64,000 bases of DNA from Opitutaceae bacterium (GCA_028280945.1 JANQKV010000035.1:98136-162135); one strand, 5' to 3'; positions 30,444 through 40,505 are shown, counted from the first letter of the stretch. Notes: generated by a model not told the origin, from the letters alone. Numbers and translations: made by a program.

Positions 30444-31361
30444 TCAGTGGGCCGTTAACGAGGCGCTCGCAGCCGGCCCGGTGGGGTAGTTGGTTTCGAA
30501 TTGGTCGATGACCTGGCCGGCCTCGAGAACGGTTATGCGAATTCGCTCGGGAATCTGTCCGGAATCCAGCGGAGGAATCTTGAGCCGGTGGTTTTGGTCC
30601 GTGGATGTGCCTGCTCCGATATGCACCGGCTGGCTGGCAAGCCCAATTCGCTGGCCTGCGGTGGAGTAAAGCGCGTGTTCCAAGGTCACCGTTGCATCGG
30701 TTTCGCGATGATTTACCAAGACGGTGCGAACCTTGAGGGATGCGGTGGGAGATGAGGATCTGCTGATCGTTACGTGATCGGTGAGCAGGTGGATGGGATT
30801 GCGAATCTTCAGCCACACGCTCCGCGACGGCCCGTCACCAGGAAATGAATCCACGGTTGCACCGGGTGGGGAGTGGCGAATCGCCAACACATTGTCGGAC
30901 CCATTGCCGAACCTGAAGCGACGGGTGATATTGTATTCGGCCCCGTCAGCGGTCGGTGTTGCGAGTCCGAGGTCGTGACCGTTGAGCCAAACCCGGGAGT
31001 GGCTCGTGTCGCCGACGAACCGCAGATAGACTTGCTGGCCTTTGTATTCGATCGGCAGGGAGAAGTGTTTGCGATACCAATCCGGCAGATGGCCGGGGGC
31101 CTGTGATGAAGCCTCGGGTCCCGAAGCGGATAATTCCCTGTCATGAGGCAGGGTGACCTTGCGCCAGTGTTTGTCCTGCGTTTCAGGAAACCGGGCGGTC
31201 TCATCCTGTCCTCGTTGAAACAACCAGCCATTTTCGAATCGGGTGGTGAGCGTCGGGGGAGCGGTGGCATGCTCCGCTGGCAAATTTCCCACGACGCACC
31301 CAACCAACAGCCCCAAAAGGAGATCGCGGAAGCGGAAGGGAAACAGTTGTTTGGGAATCAT
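30444..31361 (-). CDS. GH2-type sugar-binding and Ig-like domains without catalytic barrel
   Basis: 305 residues with a signal peptide (about 1-30). Residues 45-190 match the N-terminal jelly-roll domain of GH2 beta-galactosidases (FENGWLFQRG, HWRKVTLPHD, WYRKHFSLPIEYKGQQVYLRFVGDTSHSRVWLNG, GPSRSVWLKI). Residues 195-300 resemble the following Ig-like domain. The protein stops where the TIM barrel should begin, so both catalytic glutamates are absent. The reading frame is intact and ends cleanly 13 bases before the LacI gene, so it could be a stand-alone binding protein or a fixed truncation. A complete GH2 is usually 600-1000 residues. Confidence 0.8.
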   Translation of the reverse strand: MIPKQLFPFRFRDLLLGLLVGCVVGNLPAEHATAPPTLTTRFENGWLFQRGQDETARFPETQDKHWRKVTLPHDRELSASGPEASSQAPGHLPDWYRKHFSLPIEYKGQQVYLRFVGDTSHSRVWLNGHDLGLATPTADGAEYNITRRFRFGNGSDNVLAIRHSPPGATVDSFPGDGPSRSVWLKIRNPIHLLTDHVTISRSSSPTASLKVRTVLVNHRETDATVTLEHALYSTAGQRIGLASQPVHIGAGTSTDQNHRLKIPPLDSGQIPERIRITVLEAGQVIDQFETNYPTGPAASASLTAH

Positions 31362-31654
31362 TGCGCGAACGGACCCGGCGCGCAGGGACCGCAGTGTATA
31401 ATCAAAGGGCTTCAGGGGTTTCTGGCAGCGGATGGCTCCTTGCCGACTGGGCTTGGTCGCCTTCGCTGATACTGATTCGGCACCAAATATATCAGGTGCG
31501 CAGCCCTTGGCGCTTTGGCTGTCGTCACAAAGACTTGGTGCAGGGTAATGGTATTATAAAATACTGATAATCAGAATTTTAATAGGGAAATCCCTCAGGC
31601 GAGGCTTTAGGAGTCGTAACATGAACCGCACGGGTAGCCCAATTCGCGTGCGAC
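31362..31654. other. Intergenic region, AT-rich, minus-strand promoter candidate only
   Basis: This lies between the truncated GH2 gene and the stop of the sensor gene; both are on the minus strand. The segment 31545-31600 is much more AT-rich than its surroundings. On the minus strand it contains TATAAT (complement of 31553-31558), a possible -10 box for the GH2/LacI pair, but no convincing -35 hexamer at the right distance. No open reading frame, tRNA or strong terminator was seen. Confidence 0.3.
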
Positions 31655-34600
31655 TCAGGAGTGATTTCGCCGGGTATATTGGCTGGGGGAAACCTTGAAG
31701 TGTTTCTTGAAAGCCGTGCTGAAGGAGCTCAGATCGGTGAGCCCGACAAGGTCGGCGGTTTCCGATACATTGTGCTCCCCCGTAGCCAGCAGGGCCGCCG
31801 CCTTGTTCATGCGAATGGAACGGATAAATGCACTCGGTGAGTCTCCCGTAATGGCCTTCATTTTACGATACAGGGTCATGCGGCTCATGAACATCCGATC
31901 GGCAAAGGCCTCCACGTCGAAGAGTGGATCCTCCAGTTGCTCCTCCACGATGGTCACGGCCTTCTCCATAAACGCTTCATCGACCGGATTGGTTGTGATT
32001 TCCCGGGCTACAACCGTTGCCGATTCCTTTTGCTGATTGAAGCGTTCATGCAGTTTCTGGCGCGATTCGAGCAGGTTGCGCACGCGCTGCTTGAGGATCG
32101 AAAGCCGCACCGGCTTCGTGAGGTAGTCATCCGCCCCGATTTCCAAACCCTCGAGTTCATGCATTTCCGACTTCAAGGCCGTGAGCATCACAATGGGAAT
32201 ATGGCTGGTGGATTCGTCGGTTTTGAGCCGTCGGCAAAGCTCCTTACCGTCAATTTCCGGCATCATGACATCCGTAATGACGAGGTCCGGAATGCGCCGT
32301 TGGGCGATTTGCAGGGCGACGGCACCATTGGCCGCCTCCAGGGCGAGGTAGTTTTCCTGCAGTTCGCTGGCCAGGAAAGACCGAATCTCGTCGTCGTCCT
32401 CCACCACGAGGATGAGTGGACGGCTGTCGCCCGGATCGAGAGAGTCTTCGTGGCGATCCGCCTCGCCTGCCGGTTCCGGCGTGGTGAGAGGGTTGACCAC
32501 GGGATCGTTTTCATGGCCCTCCAGGTGTTTTTTGAGCGGCAGGGTGACGGTGAAACGGGTGCCCTGTTTGCGCCCGTTCACGATGGCGACCGGGCTGTCG
32601 ACGGTGATCTTGCCTTCACAGGCCTCCACCAGGTTTTTTGTATAGGCCAGTCCGATGCCGGAGCCTCGCACCTTCTTGTGGGGCGCATTGCCCGCCCGGT
32701 AGAACACTTCGAAAATGTCGTCTATTTTGCCCAGCGGGATGCCGATGCCATTGTCCTCCACCACGAACTCGGCGGTCACGACGTTGTTCAGCTCGGTGGT
32801 TTTGAAGAACACCGAAATCTGGCCGCCCTTCGGGGTGTATTTGACGGCATTGCTGATCAGGTTGTTGAGGATCTTTTCGATGATCTCGGCGTCATACCAG
32901 GCGACACATTCCCGCGGCCCGTTCAGCAATTCGATCCGTTGGTTGCGGTCTTCGGCCAAGGGGCGCAGGAGGTGGAAGGTTTCCCGCACGCTGGCCGCAA
33001 GGTCGGAACGCGCAAGGTTGACCTTTATCTTGCCGGTCTCGGCGCGGCGGAAATCAAGGATCTGGTCGATGAGGGCGAGGGTGCGCTGGGCGCTTTTGTA
33101 GGCGATCTCGAGCGGGCGTTTGTCCCAGCCCGGAGGCAGTTTGGCCAGTTGGCTCTCCAGCGGTCCCAGGATCACGGTGAGCGGGGTGCGCAGCTCGTGG
33201 GAGATGTTGGTGAAGAACTGAAGTTTAAATTCCTCGATCTGAATAATGTGCCGGATGCGTTGGCGGAACAGCAGGTAGACGAGCAGGGCAATCGTTATGA
33301 GGGTTAAGAGGATGAGCGCGGCGAACCACGGCCGCTGCCAAACCGGGGGCACCACCACGAGACTTGCCCGGGAGCTGGTGATGCTGAGGTTGCCGTCGCG
33401 ATCAAGTGCGCGGACTTCAAACGTGTGCCGGCCCGCCGGCAGGTCGAGCAGGGCGCGGGTATTACCCTCGGCAAATTCGGACCAGGGCTCGGCATTGAGG
33501 CGGTGCGAATACTTGAGCCGCTCCGCGGGGGTGGTCGACCATTTGTCGCGGCCGGTCCAGGTGATAAAAACGTTGGCCGGGGCGGTGGACCGGGGAATGT
33601 CCGTGTCGATGGAAACAACGGGGGGCGCGTCCTCCAATTGGTAACGCACCGTTTTGAAGGTGTCGTGCAGGCGCTTGGTCAGGTAGAAGCCCGGGTGCTT
33701 GCGGAAGAACCAGTTGCGGGTGCCGACGTTTACCCAGATGGCGCCGTCGGAGGACTGGGTGAGCGTGCCGGACTCACGGTTGAACCGCAGTTCGGGCGGC
33801 ATGGCCTCGGCATACCACCGCTTGCCGTCGAAGCGGGAGATGCCCCGGTCGGTGGCGAACCACAGGTTGCCCGGCCGGAACTCGTCGCGCAGGATGAAGC
33901 TGACCTGGGAGCTCGCGATCTGCTGCGGGCCGCGGTGTGGTATCCATTCACCGGTTACGTTGGAGTAGAGGCCCCGTTCCCACAGGGCCAGCCAGACATG
34001 GCCGTCGTGATCGGAGGCAACGTGGTCGATCCATATCTCGTCCGTGAATTCCTCGGCGACAACATAGTCGGACTGCAGGTCGCCTGCCGTGTACCCAAAG
34101 GTCAGGCCGCCGAACCATAGATCCCCGGCCGCGTCCACCGTCACGCCGACGGGCCGGCTCGGCACCAAGGGCGGGGCGAGGTATTCCGCCTGATAGCCAC
34201 CGGGCCGCCGCCGGTAGATCACCGCGCCCCCGTCCGGGGAAAGGATGTTGTCATGGCCGGATCCGAAAAAGATCGAACCATCGGGCAGGTGGCGGGCGGA
34301 AAGATGGCTGATGAACGAATTGAGCAGCGGGAATGTTTCCCGGGTCCACGTGCGGCCGTTGTAATGGCAGACGGCGGCGGTTTCCTGATGAGCCCCGGCG
34401 GCCCAGATGGTGCCATCGTCTGAGGCGATGATCACGAGGGGGGTGTCGATGACGTTTTCCTCGTGGTGCGTCCAGGTATCGTAGACCGTGTTCTGTTCGA
34501 TGATTCTTCCATCGATGGACAGGAACCAGCGGTTGATGCCGCCAATATCACACTGAAAATGAAGACCGTGGTAGGAGTCCTGGCGCGAGCTTTGGTAGTC

Positions 34601-35587
34601 GATCTCGTAGACCTTTTCCCCTCGTCCGCCGATCACCAGCCTGCCGTTGGCGCGCAGGATGGCGAATGGGTTGTTGGTGGGAAAATCGAACTGGGGGTAG
34701 TCAATGACGTGCCAGTTTTCGCGACTGCGCACCATGATGGCGGTCTTGGAGGCAAAGGCCACGTCGTCTCCCGCCAGTGCGAAGGCGGCCGAATGGCCGT
34801 TGCCGCCGGACAGATGGCGCAAGTCATGGATTTCCCAGGTTGCGGACGTTTCGTCGAAGCGCAGGGGAGGATTCTCGGACTGCCAGTTGGTCACCCAAAC
34901 CTCCGAGCTGCTGGGAGAGGCCACCAGCCACAACCGACCGGTCAATCCCATGTGAAACGGAAATTGTTGGATTTCCGAGGTGGGGTCGGGGCCTTCGGGA
35001 CTGAATTGCAGTCGGCTGACGGAGTCGTTGGCGTCGGTTGAGAACCAGAGCCGGTTCTGGTTGTCGAACGCCACGGCGTTGAAAACGGCGTCGAAATCGT
35101 CGTAGCGGGAAAATCCGTCTGAGTGGATGCGATAGAGGCCCGAGCGGAGGGCAAGCATCTCATGACCGTGGCCGTTTCGCACAAAGCGGTTCCTCAGATT
35201 GTTGTAGGATTCGTTGTGCTCCAGGGCCAACTGCCAGACCCCCGCCCGCAAACCCCAAACTCCGCGATTGGTGTGGAGATAGAGATAGCCGTTCTGCGAT
35301 TGGAATAACTGGTAGGTTTCCAGCGCCGGGTCATCCACGGGATACGGGATGTGGTTGATGCTGTAGCCGTCGTAGACCAGCAGGTCATCTTCCCCGGTAA
35401 AGATCAGGTTGCCCTCGGCATCCTCAACCCCCTGAAGCAGGAGATGCTCCCCGAGGGGCTCGAGTTCGTGCCATCGCCATTTTTCGGTTAAACTGAAGTC
35501 GACCGCAGGCTCGAAGGGCGCGGCTGGCATTCCACCGGCCACTAACCCGGCGGCTGTCAGCAGGTATGCTTTAACGTGGGAAAACAT
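31655..35587 (-). CDS. Hybrid two-component system sensor/regulator (HTCS)
   Basis: 1310 residues in one chain: signal peptide (about 1-22), a periplasmic two-propeller region built of regulator-propeller repeats (about 40-660; recurrent W-F-ATDRGISRFDG-type blades), a Y_Y_Y domain (about 675-745), one transmembrane helix (about 755-777, WFAALILLTLITIALLVYLLF), a histidine kinase with H797 in FFTNISHELRTPL and an N-box NNLISNAVKY, a receiver with phospho-acceptor D1106 in VITDVMMP, and a C-terminal AraC-type DNA-binding domain. This is the architecture known from Bacteroides, where such proteins bind oligosaccharides and switch on polysaccharide-utilisation genes. It sits beside GH2, GH29, sulfatase and TonB genes, so control of those genes is the simplest reading. 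Ligand unknown. Confidence 0.95.
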   Translation of the reverse strand: MFSHVKAYLLTAAGLVAGGMPAAPFEPAVDFSLTEKWRWHELEPLGEHLLLQGVEDAEGNLIFTGEDDLLVYDGYSINHIPYPVDDPALETYQLFQSQNGYLYLHTNRGVWGLRAGVWQLALEHNESYNNLRNRFVRNGHGHEMLALRSGLYRIHSDGFSRYDDFDAVFNAVAFDNQNRLWFSTDANDSVSRLQFSPEGPDPTSEIQQFPFHMGLTGRLWLVASPSSSEVWVTNWQSENPPLRFDETSATWEIHDLRHLSGGNGHSAAFALAGDDVAFASKTAIMVRSRENWHVIDYPQFDFPTNNPFAILRANGRLVIGGRGEKVYEIDYQSSRQDSYHGLHFQCDIGGINRWFLSIDGRIIEQNTVYDTWTHHEENVIDTPLVIIASDDGTIWAAGAHQETAAVCHYNGRTWTRETFPLLNSFISHLSARHLPDGSIFFGSGHDNILSPDGGAVIYRRRPGGYQAEYLAPPLVPSRPVGVTVDAAGDLWFGGLTFGYTAGDLQSDYVVAEEFTDEIWIDHVASDHDGHVWLALWERGLYSNVTGEWIPHRGPQQIASSQVSFILRDEFRPGNLWFATDRGISRFDGKRWYAEAMPPELRFNRESGTLTQSSDGAIWVNVGTRNWFFRKHPGFYLTKRLHDTFKTVRYQLEDAPPVVSIDTDIPRSTAPANVFITWTGRDKWSTTPAERLKYSHRLNAEPWSEFAEGNTRALLDLPAGRHTFEVRALDRDGNLSITSSRASLVVVPPVWQRPWFAALILLTLITIALLVYLLFRQRIRHIIQIEEFKLQFFTNISHELRTPLTVILGPLESQLAKLPPGWDKRPLEIAYKSAQRTLALIDQILDFRRAETGKIKVNLARSDLAASVRETFHLLRPLAEDRNQRIELLNGPRECVAWYDAEIIEKILNNLISNAVKYTPKGGQISVFFKTTELNNVVTAEFVVEDNGIGIPLGKIDDIFEVFYRAGNAPHKKVRGSGIGLAYTKNLVEACEGKITVDSPVAIVNGRKQGTRFTVTLPLKKHLEGHENDPVVNPLTTPEPAGEADRHEDSLDPGDSRPLILVVEDDDEIRSFLASELQENYLALEAANGAVALQIAQRRIPDLVITDVMMPEIDGKELCRRLKTDESTSHIPIVMLTALKSEMHELEGLEIGADDYLTKPVRLSILKQRVRNLLESRQKLHERFNQQKESATVVAREITTNPVDEAFMEKAVTIVEEQLEDPLFDVEAFADRMFMSRMTLYRKMKAITGDSPSAFIRSIRMNKAAALLATGEHNVSETADLVGLTDLSSFSTAFKKHFKVSPSQYTRRNHS

Positions 35588-35690
35588 GCAGGGGTTAGGG
35601 TCAGGGCTTACCCGGGAAAGCGGTCGACAATATCCAAACCCGGCCGGTCAGGTCAACGGTTGCGGTGGACAGGCAAACCGGGAATGGGAG

Positions 35691-38672
35691 TCAAGGGTCG
35701 ACGATTTGCCGCAGATCGAATCCCGACAGGTTGACCGGTCCCGGGGCCGTGGCCCGGAATCGCAATTCGATGACGGTTTCGCCGTCTGTTGTCAGGGGAG
35801 TCAGGGCATGGGTGGAGGCACCGCGGTTCGAGCCGCCGTCCCCCGGCCCTCCCACGCCGGCATCGGATACCTTGATTATGCCGCCGAAGCTGGGTTTGAA
35901 GGCCCGGTGCATGATCGCCGTGTCCTGCCGGGAATCGGAAAGGCTGATTTCCACGGGAGGCGCGCCGGAACGATGCCTGGTGGTGACGACGTGGTGCCAT
36001 GTCTTCAGTTCATAGCGGCCGGCCGGAAGGTCTTCGAATCGCAGAATGATGACTCCTTCCTCGTTGGTCGCCACCGAGTCCTCGATCATGAACGACAAGT
36101 CTCCCGGTACACCCCACGTCCTGCTCCACTGCAACGGTGTGCCATTGCCGGAGATCGTGGCGCGAATGTTCGCGCCGTTGCCGGCTGCAAAAGTCACCGC
36201 GGTGTCGGGAGAGGCTCCGGGAGTTGAAATCATGATCTCGCGTTCGACTTCCCGGAAAGGCCGGTCCCAGACTCCGACGCTCCAGGGAGTCCACTCGTCC
36301 TCGATGTGTTGTTTTTTGTTGCCGAGATCAACCCGCAGCCGAACGGGTTCGTGAACCGGACGGGAATTCTGCGCCAACCAGTCATCGGTCCAGGCGGTGG
36401 TGGTCAGGGTGTCCCGGGTGGCGCCCAGATCACCCGAAGTTGCGGTCAGGGTGATGATGCCCGGAGTGGCGCCAACCCGCACCAGTACGGGTGCGTAACC
36501 ATGCTCCCAGAAGACCGGGTTGGCCCCGATGGAAGCATCGCCCACGATTTCAGCCGGACCTTCCACGGCAAAGGTGACCAAGGGTGTTTCCGCATCGATG
36601 ACTTGGCCGGTGGCGTCGTGCACGCTGGCGTAGGCCATCACGATGCTCGATCCGTCGGCATGGCCGGTGAAACCATCCGTATCAAAATGAACCTCGAGGT
36701 GATGGGCGGCTCCCTGCTTGCGCTGAGAGTGTTCGGCAACCACCTCGCCGTCGATGAGGCCCCGGACGGTGATTTCCCTCGTTTCCCAAGCGAAGGGAAT
36801 CGCCAGGGAGGGCGACTCGAGGTGGGCGGTTTCCGTGGTGATGGACGGTTCGAAGATGCCGATGACCCTGCCGTCGTGGAGCAACTCCACCGCGTCGCAG
36901 TTGGTGAAAACGGTGACTGATCCTTCATGCTGCGCCCGGGAATCGCCGAGGCGAATCATCGGCTCGCTGGTCAGCTCCGACTTGAACCACCAGTAGTTGG
37001 GCTTGGGCAGGCGGAAGAGATCCCAGGGGGCGGCCGACCAGCGGGACATGTTGAGGTAGCGGGTGCCGCGTTTCTTGAGGGAGTAGTTGTCGTGGGCGCT
37101 CCACAGAGCGGTGCCGATAAGGTTGGGATCCCCCTTGTAGCGGGAGATGAATTTCTGGGTCTCGAGCGTGTCGACGGAACCACTGTGCTCCATGGCAAAG
37201 AGCAGTTCCTGTTCGGGCCGCACCGCGCCGCGATAATCCATCACCGCATAGAGGTCGGTGATGCCCGAATGCTGTTGTCCTGTCCACACGGTGGCGTTGT
37301 TCATCGTGATCCGGGTGGGGTCCTCCTCCTTGGCGGCGTAGTGCAGGCGTTTGACCGCGCCCCGGTGGTTGATCCCGGCCCCCCAGCCCCAGACGGAGGG
37401 ATGATTGCGGTGATTGCGGATCGTGATGCGGAAGGATTCCTCCAGCCGGTCCATCCAGATCGGCGGTCCAAACTCGATCCACGAGGGCGGCTCCTCGACA
37501 ATCAACATGCCCAACTCGTCGCAGGCTTCGAAGAATGAATTGTCATGCGGGTAGTGGGCGAGGCGCACGAGGTTGAAGCCGGCCCGCTTCATCTTGACGG
37601 CATCCATCCGGTGCAGGTTGTCCGGCACGGCGTCGCCGATGTAGGGGAACTGCTGGTGCCGGTTGACGCCGATGAGCATGGTGGGTTCGCCATTGAGCAG
37701 GAAACCTTCGCCGAGCCGGTGTTCAAACCAGCGCAGGCCGAGGGGTGTATCGCTCCGGTCGACGATCCCGCCATCGGCCACGATCTGGGTATTCACGCGG
37801 TAGAGGTAGGGATCGTCGAATGACCACAGGCGCAGGTCTTCGTCGATGCCGCCGGTTTGCAGCACCGTCCGGTCGGCACCGGCGGGAACCGTGACGTTTT
37901 TGGTGAGTTTCATCACCACAATGTTGTCCGCATCAAGCACGCGGGTGACCACCTGGGCGTGCCGGTCGGCCGGACCGGCGTTGCGCAACGTGGTGCGAAT
38001 CGAGACCGTGGCGGTCTTGTGGTTGACGGACGGTGTGGTGACGAAGATGCCGGCCTCGCGGGCCTCCCACGGGAAGGTGATATGCATGTCATCCGTGATG
38101 TGCAGATAGACATCGCGGTAGAGTCCTCCGAACAGCACGTAGTCCCAGATGTGCCCATCGGGGGGAATCTCTTCGTCCCGCCGATTGTCGAGCCTGAGGG
38201 CGATCACGTTGTCAACGCCCGGATTGATGTGGTCGGTGATGTCGAAGTGAAACGGGGTGTAGGCGCTGGTCGCGTGTTCCCCGACATAGGTGCCGTTGAC
38301 CCAAAGCTCGGTTCGTTGATGGGCGCCTTCAAACTCCAGAAACACGCGCTGGCCGGGCCGGACATCGGGCCGGATGGTGCGGCGATACCAGGAGATATCG
38401 CGGTGGAAGTGCGGCTGGTCCCGGGTCTCCTCGGTATCGTCGAGATTCATCGACGTGAGGGCGTAGGAGTGGGGCAGGGCCACGCCCTCCCACGCGGCAT
38501 CGTCATAACCGGGAGCGAAGGGCGATCCCGGCGCGTCGCCGCGGTGGTAACGCCAGTCGAGGTTCAAGGTCGTTTTTTGGCGTTCGGAAACGTTGCCGGA
38601 TTCCTGGGCCCAACTGCTGAGGCCGGAAAAAACCAACAGGGAGAGAAAGACAAAGCGGATTTGGGGTTTCAT
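35691..38672 (-). CDS. GH2-family glycoside hydrolase with altered acid/base site
   Basis: 993 residues, signal peptide 1-22 (..LSSWAQE). N-terminal sugar-binding domain (about 35-215: LNLDWRYHRGDAPG, ISWYRRTI, ELWVNGTYVGEH), Ig-like domain (about 215-325), TIM barrel (about 330-610: FLLNGEPTMLIGVNRHQQFPYIG, FNLVRLAHYPHD), then beta-rich C-terminal domains including a probable carbohydrate-binding module. In GH2 the acid/base Glu follows Asn in the NHPSV.W..(N/IN)E motif. Here the sequence is NHPSVWGWGAGINHRG, so position 436 is His. The probable nucleophile is E495 in LFAMEHSG. Beta-galactosidase or related activity on algal galactan is suggested by its neighbours. The gene is downstream of, and divergent from, the GH29 gene, and 103 bases ahead of the sensor gene. 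Confidence 0.85.
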   Translation of the reverse strand: MKPQIRFVFLSLLVFSGLSSWAQESGNVSERQKTTLNLDWRYHRGDAPGSPFAPGYDDAAWEGVALPHSYALTSMNLDDTEETRDQPHFHRDISWYRRTIRPDVRPGQRVFLEFEGAHQRTELWVNGTYVGEHATSAYTPFHFDITDHINPGVDNVIALRLDNRRDEEIPPDGHIWDYVLFGGLYRDVYLHITDDMHITFPWEAREAGIFVTTPSVNHKTATVSIRTTLRNAGPADRHAQVVTRVLDADNIVVMKLTKNVTVPAGADRTVLQTGGIDEDLRLWSFDDPYLYRVNTQIVADGGIVDRSDTPLGLRWFEHRLGEGFLLNGEPTMLIGVNRHQQFPYIGDAVPDNLHRMDAVKMKRAGFNLVRLAHYPHDNSFFEACDELGMLIVEEPPSWIEFGPPIWMDRLEESFRITIRNHRNHPSVWGWGAGINHRGAVKRLHYAAKEEDPTRITMNNATVWTGQQHSGITDLYAVMDYRGAVRPEQELLFAMEHSGSVDTLETQKFISRYKGDPNLIGTALWSAHDNYSLKKRGTRYLNMSRWSAAPWDLFRLPKPNYWWFKSELTSEPMIRLGDSRAQHEGSVTVFTNCDAVELLHDGRVIGIFEPSITTETAHLESPSLAIPFAWETREITVRGLIDGEVVAEHSQRKQGAAHHLEVHFDTDGFTGHADGSSIVMAYASVHDATGQVIDAETPLVTFAVEGPAEIVGDASIGANPVFWEHGYAPVLVRVGATPGIITLTATSGDLGATRDTLTTTAWTDDWLAQNSRPVHEPVRLRVDLGNKKQHIEDEWTPWSVGVWDRPFREVEREIMISTPGASPDTAVTFAAGNGANIRATISGNGTPLQWSRTWGVPGDLSFMIEDSVATNEEGVIILRFEDLPAGRYELKTWHHVVTTRHRSGAPPVEISLSDSRQDTAIMHRAFKPSFGGIIKVSDAGVGGPGDGGSNRGASTHALTPLTTDGETVIELRFRATAPGPVNLSGFDLRQIVDP

Positions 38673-38831
38673 GACCTGGCCCCAAATTTAGATGGGTGAA
38701 CGGGTGTCACCAGCCTGCGCCGGCCCCAAAAGGGGAAGTTGAAAAATTAAAGTGGAGAAAACCGGTCGGGTTGGCCGGGCTGGCTGGCTATGGTGAGGGC
38801 GTGAACCCATCCTGCGGGGTTGAATTTTGCC

Positions 38832-40355
38832 ATGAAGAACCTGTCTGCATTGACCGCATTCAAAGGATTACTGCCGGTGGTCTGGTTGACCACGGGCCTG
38901 GGTTGGGCGGTGGGCGATGAGGCCCCCCGGTTCACCCCGGACTGGGATTCCCTGCAGGGATATCAGTGCCCCGACTGGTTTCGTGACGCGAAGTTCGGCA
39001 TCTACGCCCACTGGGGGCCGTATGCCGTGGCGGAAGGGCCGGAGAACACCGATTGGTATTCGCGCAACATGTATCGCACCGGCACACAACCGAACCGTTT
39101 TCACCGGGCCAATTGGGGGGAACTGGATGAGTTTGGTTACAAGGATTTCATTCCGCGGTTTCAGGCGGAGAAGTTCGATGCCGACGAGTGGGCGCAGCTC
39201 TACGTGGAGGCGGGCGCCCGGTTTGCCGGCCCCGTCGCGGAGCACGCGGACGGATTTGCCATGTGGGACTCGGCCCTCACGCCGTGGAACGCCACGGCCA
39301 TGGGACCGCAACGCGACATCGTGGCGGAGATGGAAACGGCGGTGCGGGCGAAGGGGCTCAAATTTCTCACGAGTTTTCACCACCATTGGAAGTGGGGCTG
39401 GTATCCGACGATGGATCAGTCGACGGACACGGCCAACCCGCAGTATGCCGCGCTTTACGGGCCGCCCACCCCGGCCACTGCGTTCGGTCGCAGGGGGTAT
39501 GATCCCATGCGGCCCGACCCCATGCCCTCGGACGCCTTTGCCGCCGAGTGGCTCGCCAAGGTCGAGGAGGTGGTGAATCGCTACCAGCCTGACCTGATCT
39601 GGTTCGACAACCGCATGCAGATCCTGCCCGAAACCTACGTGCAGCGAATGGCCGCGCACTTCTACAACGTTTCAACCAAGGCCGGACGGGAATACGTGCT
39701 GACTTTCAAACGCCCCGACATGCCGCTCGGCACCGGCACCGTCGACTTGGAGCGCAGCCGGATGCCCGACATCTATCCCGAGCCCTGGCTCACCGACACT
39801 TCGGTGGCGAGCAACACGTGGGCCTGGTCGCATGATATCGAGTATTACTCCGCCACACGGCTCATCCACGACCTTGTCGACATCGTGAGCAAGAACGGCT
39901 GCATGCTGCTCAACATCGCGCCCAAGCCCGATGGCACGATCCCCGCGGAACAACAGCAGTTGTTGCGCGACATCGGCGCATGGCTGCGCATCAACGGCGA
40001 GGCCATCTACGGTTCCCGGCCTTGGAGTGAATACGGCGAGGGTCCGACCGAAACGCCGGTCGGCCATCTGGCCGATGAAGGTTTTGATGGTTTCAGTCCG
40101 GAGGACATTCGTTTCACCACCAAGGCCGGCCTGCTTTATGCCATTTCCTTTGGTTGGCCCGGGCCGCGCGGCGCGATCGAGATCGAGTCCCTGTCCTCCT
40201 TGGCGTGGGCCGAGACCATCGAGCGCATCGATCTTGTGGGCAGTGACGAGGTGATCGAGTTTGAGCGGAGCAAGGATGCGCTGCGCATTCTCCCCGCAGT
40301 GGAGCCACCCTGCGGACATGCCTGGGTTTTTCGCATTACCACCAAACGTCCCTGA
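38832..40355 (+). CDS. GH29 alpha-L-fucosidase / alpha-L-galactosidase
   Basis: 507 residues. The ATG at 38832 starts a signal peptide (MKNLSALTAF..GWAVGDE); an in-frame TTG four codons upstream is unlikely. Family 29 features: W..AKFGIYAHWGPYAV, FDADEWAQLYVEAGARFAGPVAEHADGFAMWDS, a GLKF..FHHHWKWGW segment, the nucleophile D259 in DLIWFDNR, and the late SKNGCMLLNIAPKPDGTIP. GH29 enzymes cleave alpha-L-fucosides, and some cleave alpha-L-galactosides from porphyran. With a GH117-like gene and sulfatases next door, the L-galactose option deserves equal weight (inference). Confidence 0.93.
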   Translation: MKNLSALTAFKGLLPVVWLTTGLGWAVGDEAPRFTPDWDSLQGYQCPDWFRDAKFGIYAHWGPYAVAEGPENTDWYSRNMYRTGTQPNRFHRANWGELDEFGYKDFIPRFQAEKFDADEWAQLYVEAGARFAGPVAEHADGFAMWDSALTPWNATAMGPQRDIVAEMETAVRAKGLKFLTSFHHHWKWGWYPTMDQSTDTANPQYAALYGPPTPATAFGRRGYDPMRPDPMPSDAFAAEWLAKVEEVVNRYQPDLIWFDNRMQILPETYVQRMAAHFYNVSTKAGREYVLTFKRPDMPLGTGTVDLERSRMPDIYPEPWLTDTSVASNTWAWSHDIEYYSATRLIHDLVDIVSKNGCMLLNIAPKPDGTIPAEQQQLLRDIGAWLRINGEAIYGSRPWSEYGEGPTETPVGHLADEGFDGFSPEDIRFTTKAGLLYAISFGWPGPRGAIEIESLSSLAWAETIERIDLVGSDEVIEFERSKDALRILPAVEPPCGHAWVFRITTKRP

Positions 40356-40358
40356 TCC

Positions 40359-40505
40359 ATGATTCGACTCCCGTCCGGTCCGCTTCGCCGCCGGCTGATC
40401 GCGGCTTTGGCCATCCTGATCCCACCAAGTGGCGTGCGCGGATGCATTAGAGCACTTCAGCCCGAAGCCGTGCTTGAGCTTGTGCGCCTCCGGCTGTGCT
40501 CGTGA
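40359..40505 (+). pseudogene. Remnant of a secreted-protein gene (signal peptide only)
   Basis: An ATG three bases after the GH29 stop opens a frame that reads like a signal peptide (basic MIRLPSGPLRRR, hydrophobic LIAALAILIPP, then SGVRG). It then runs into repeat sequence from about 40450 and stops at 40505. The position suggests a former second gene of the GH29 operon whose body was lost. The original family cannot be told. Confidence 0.45.
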
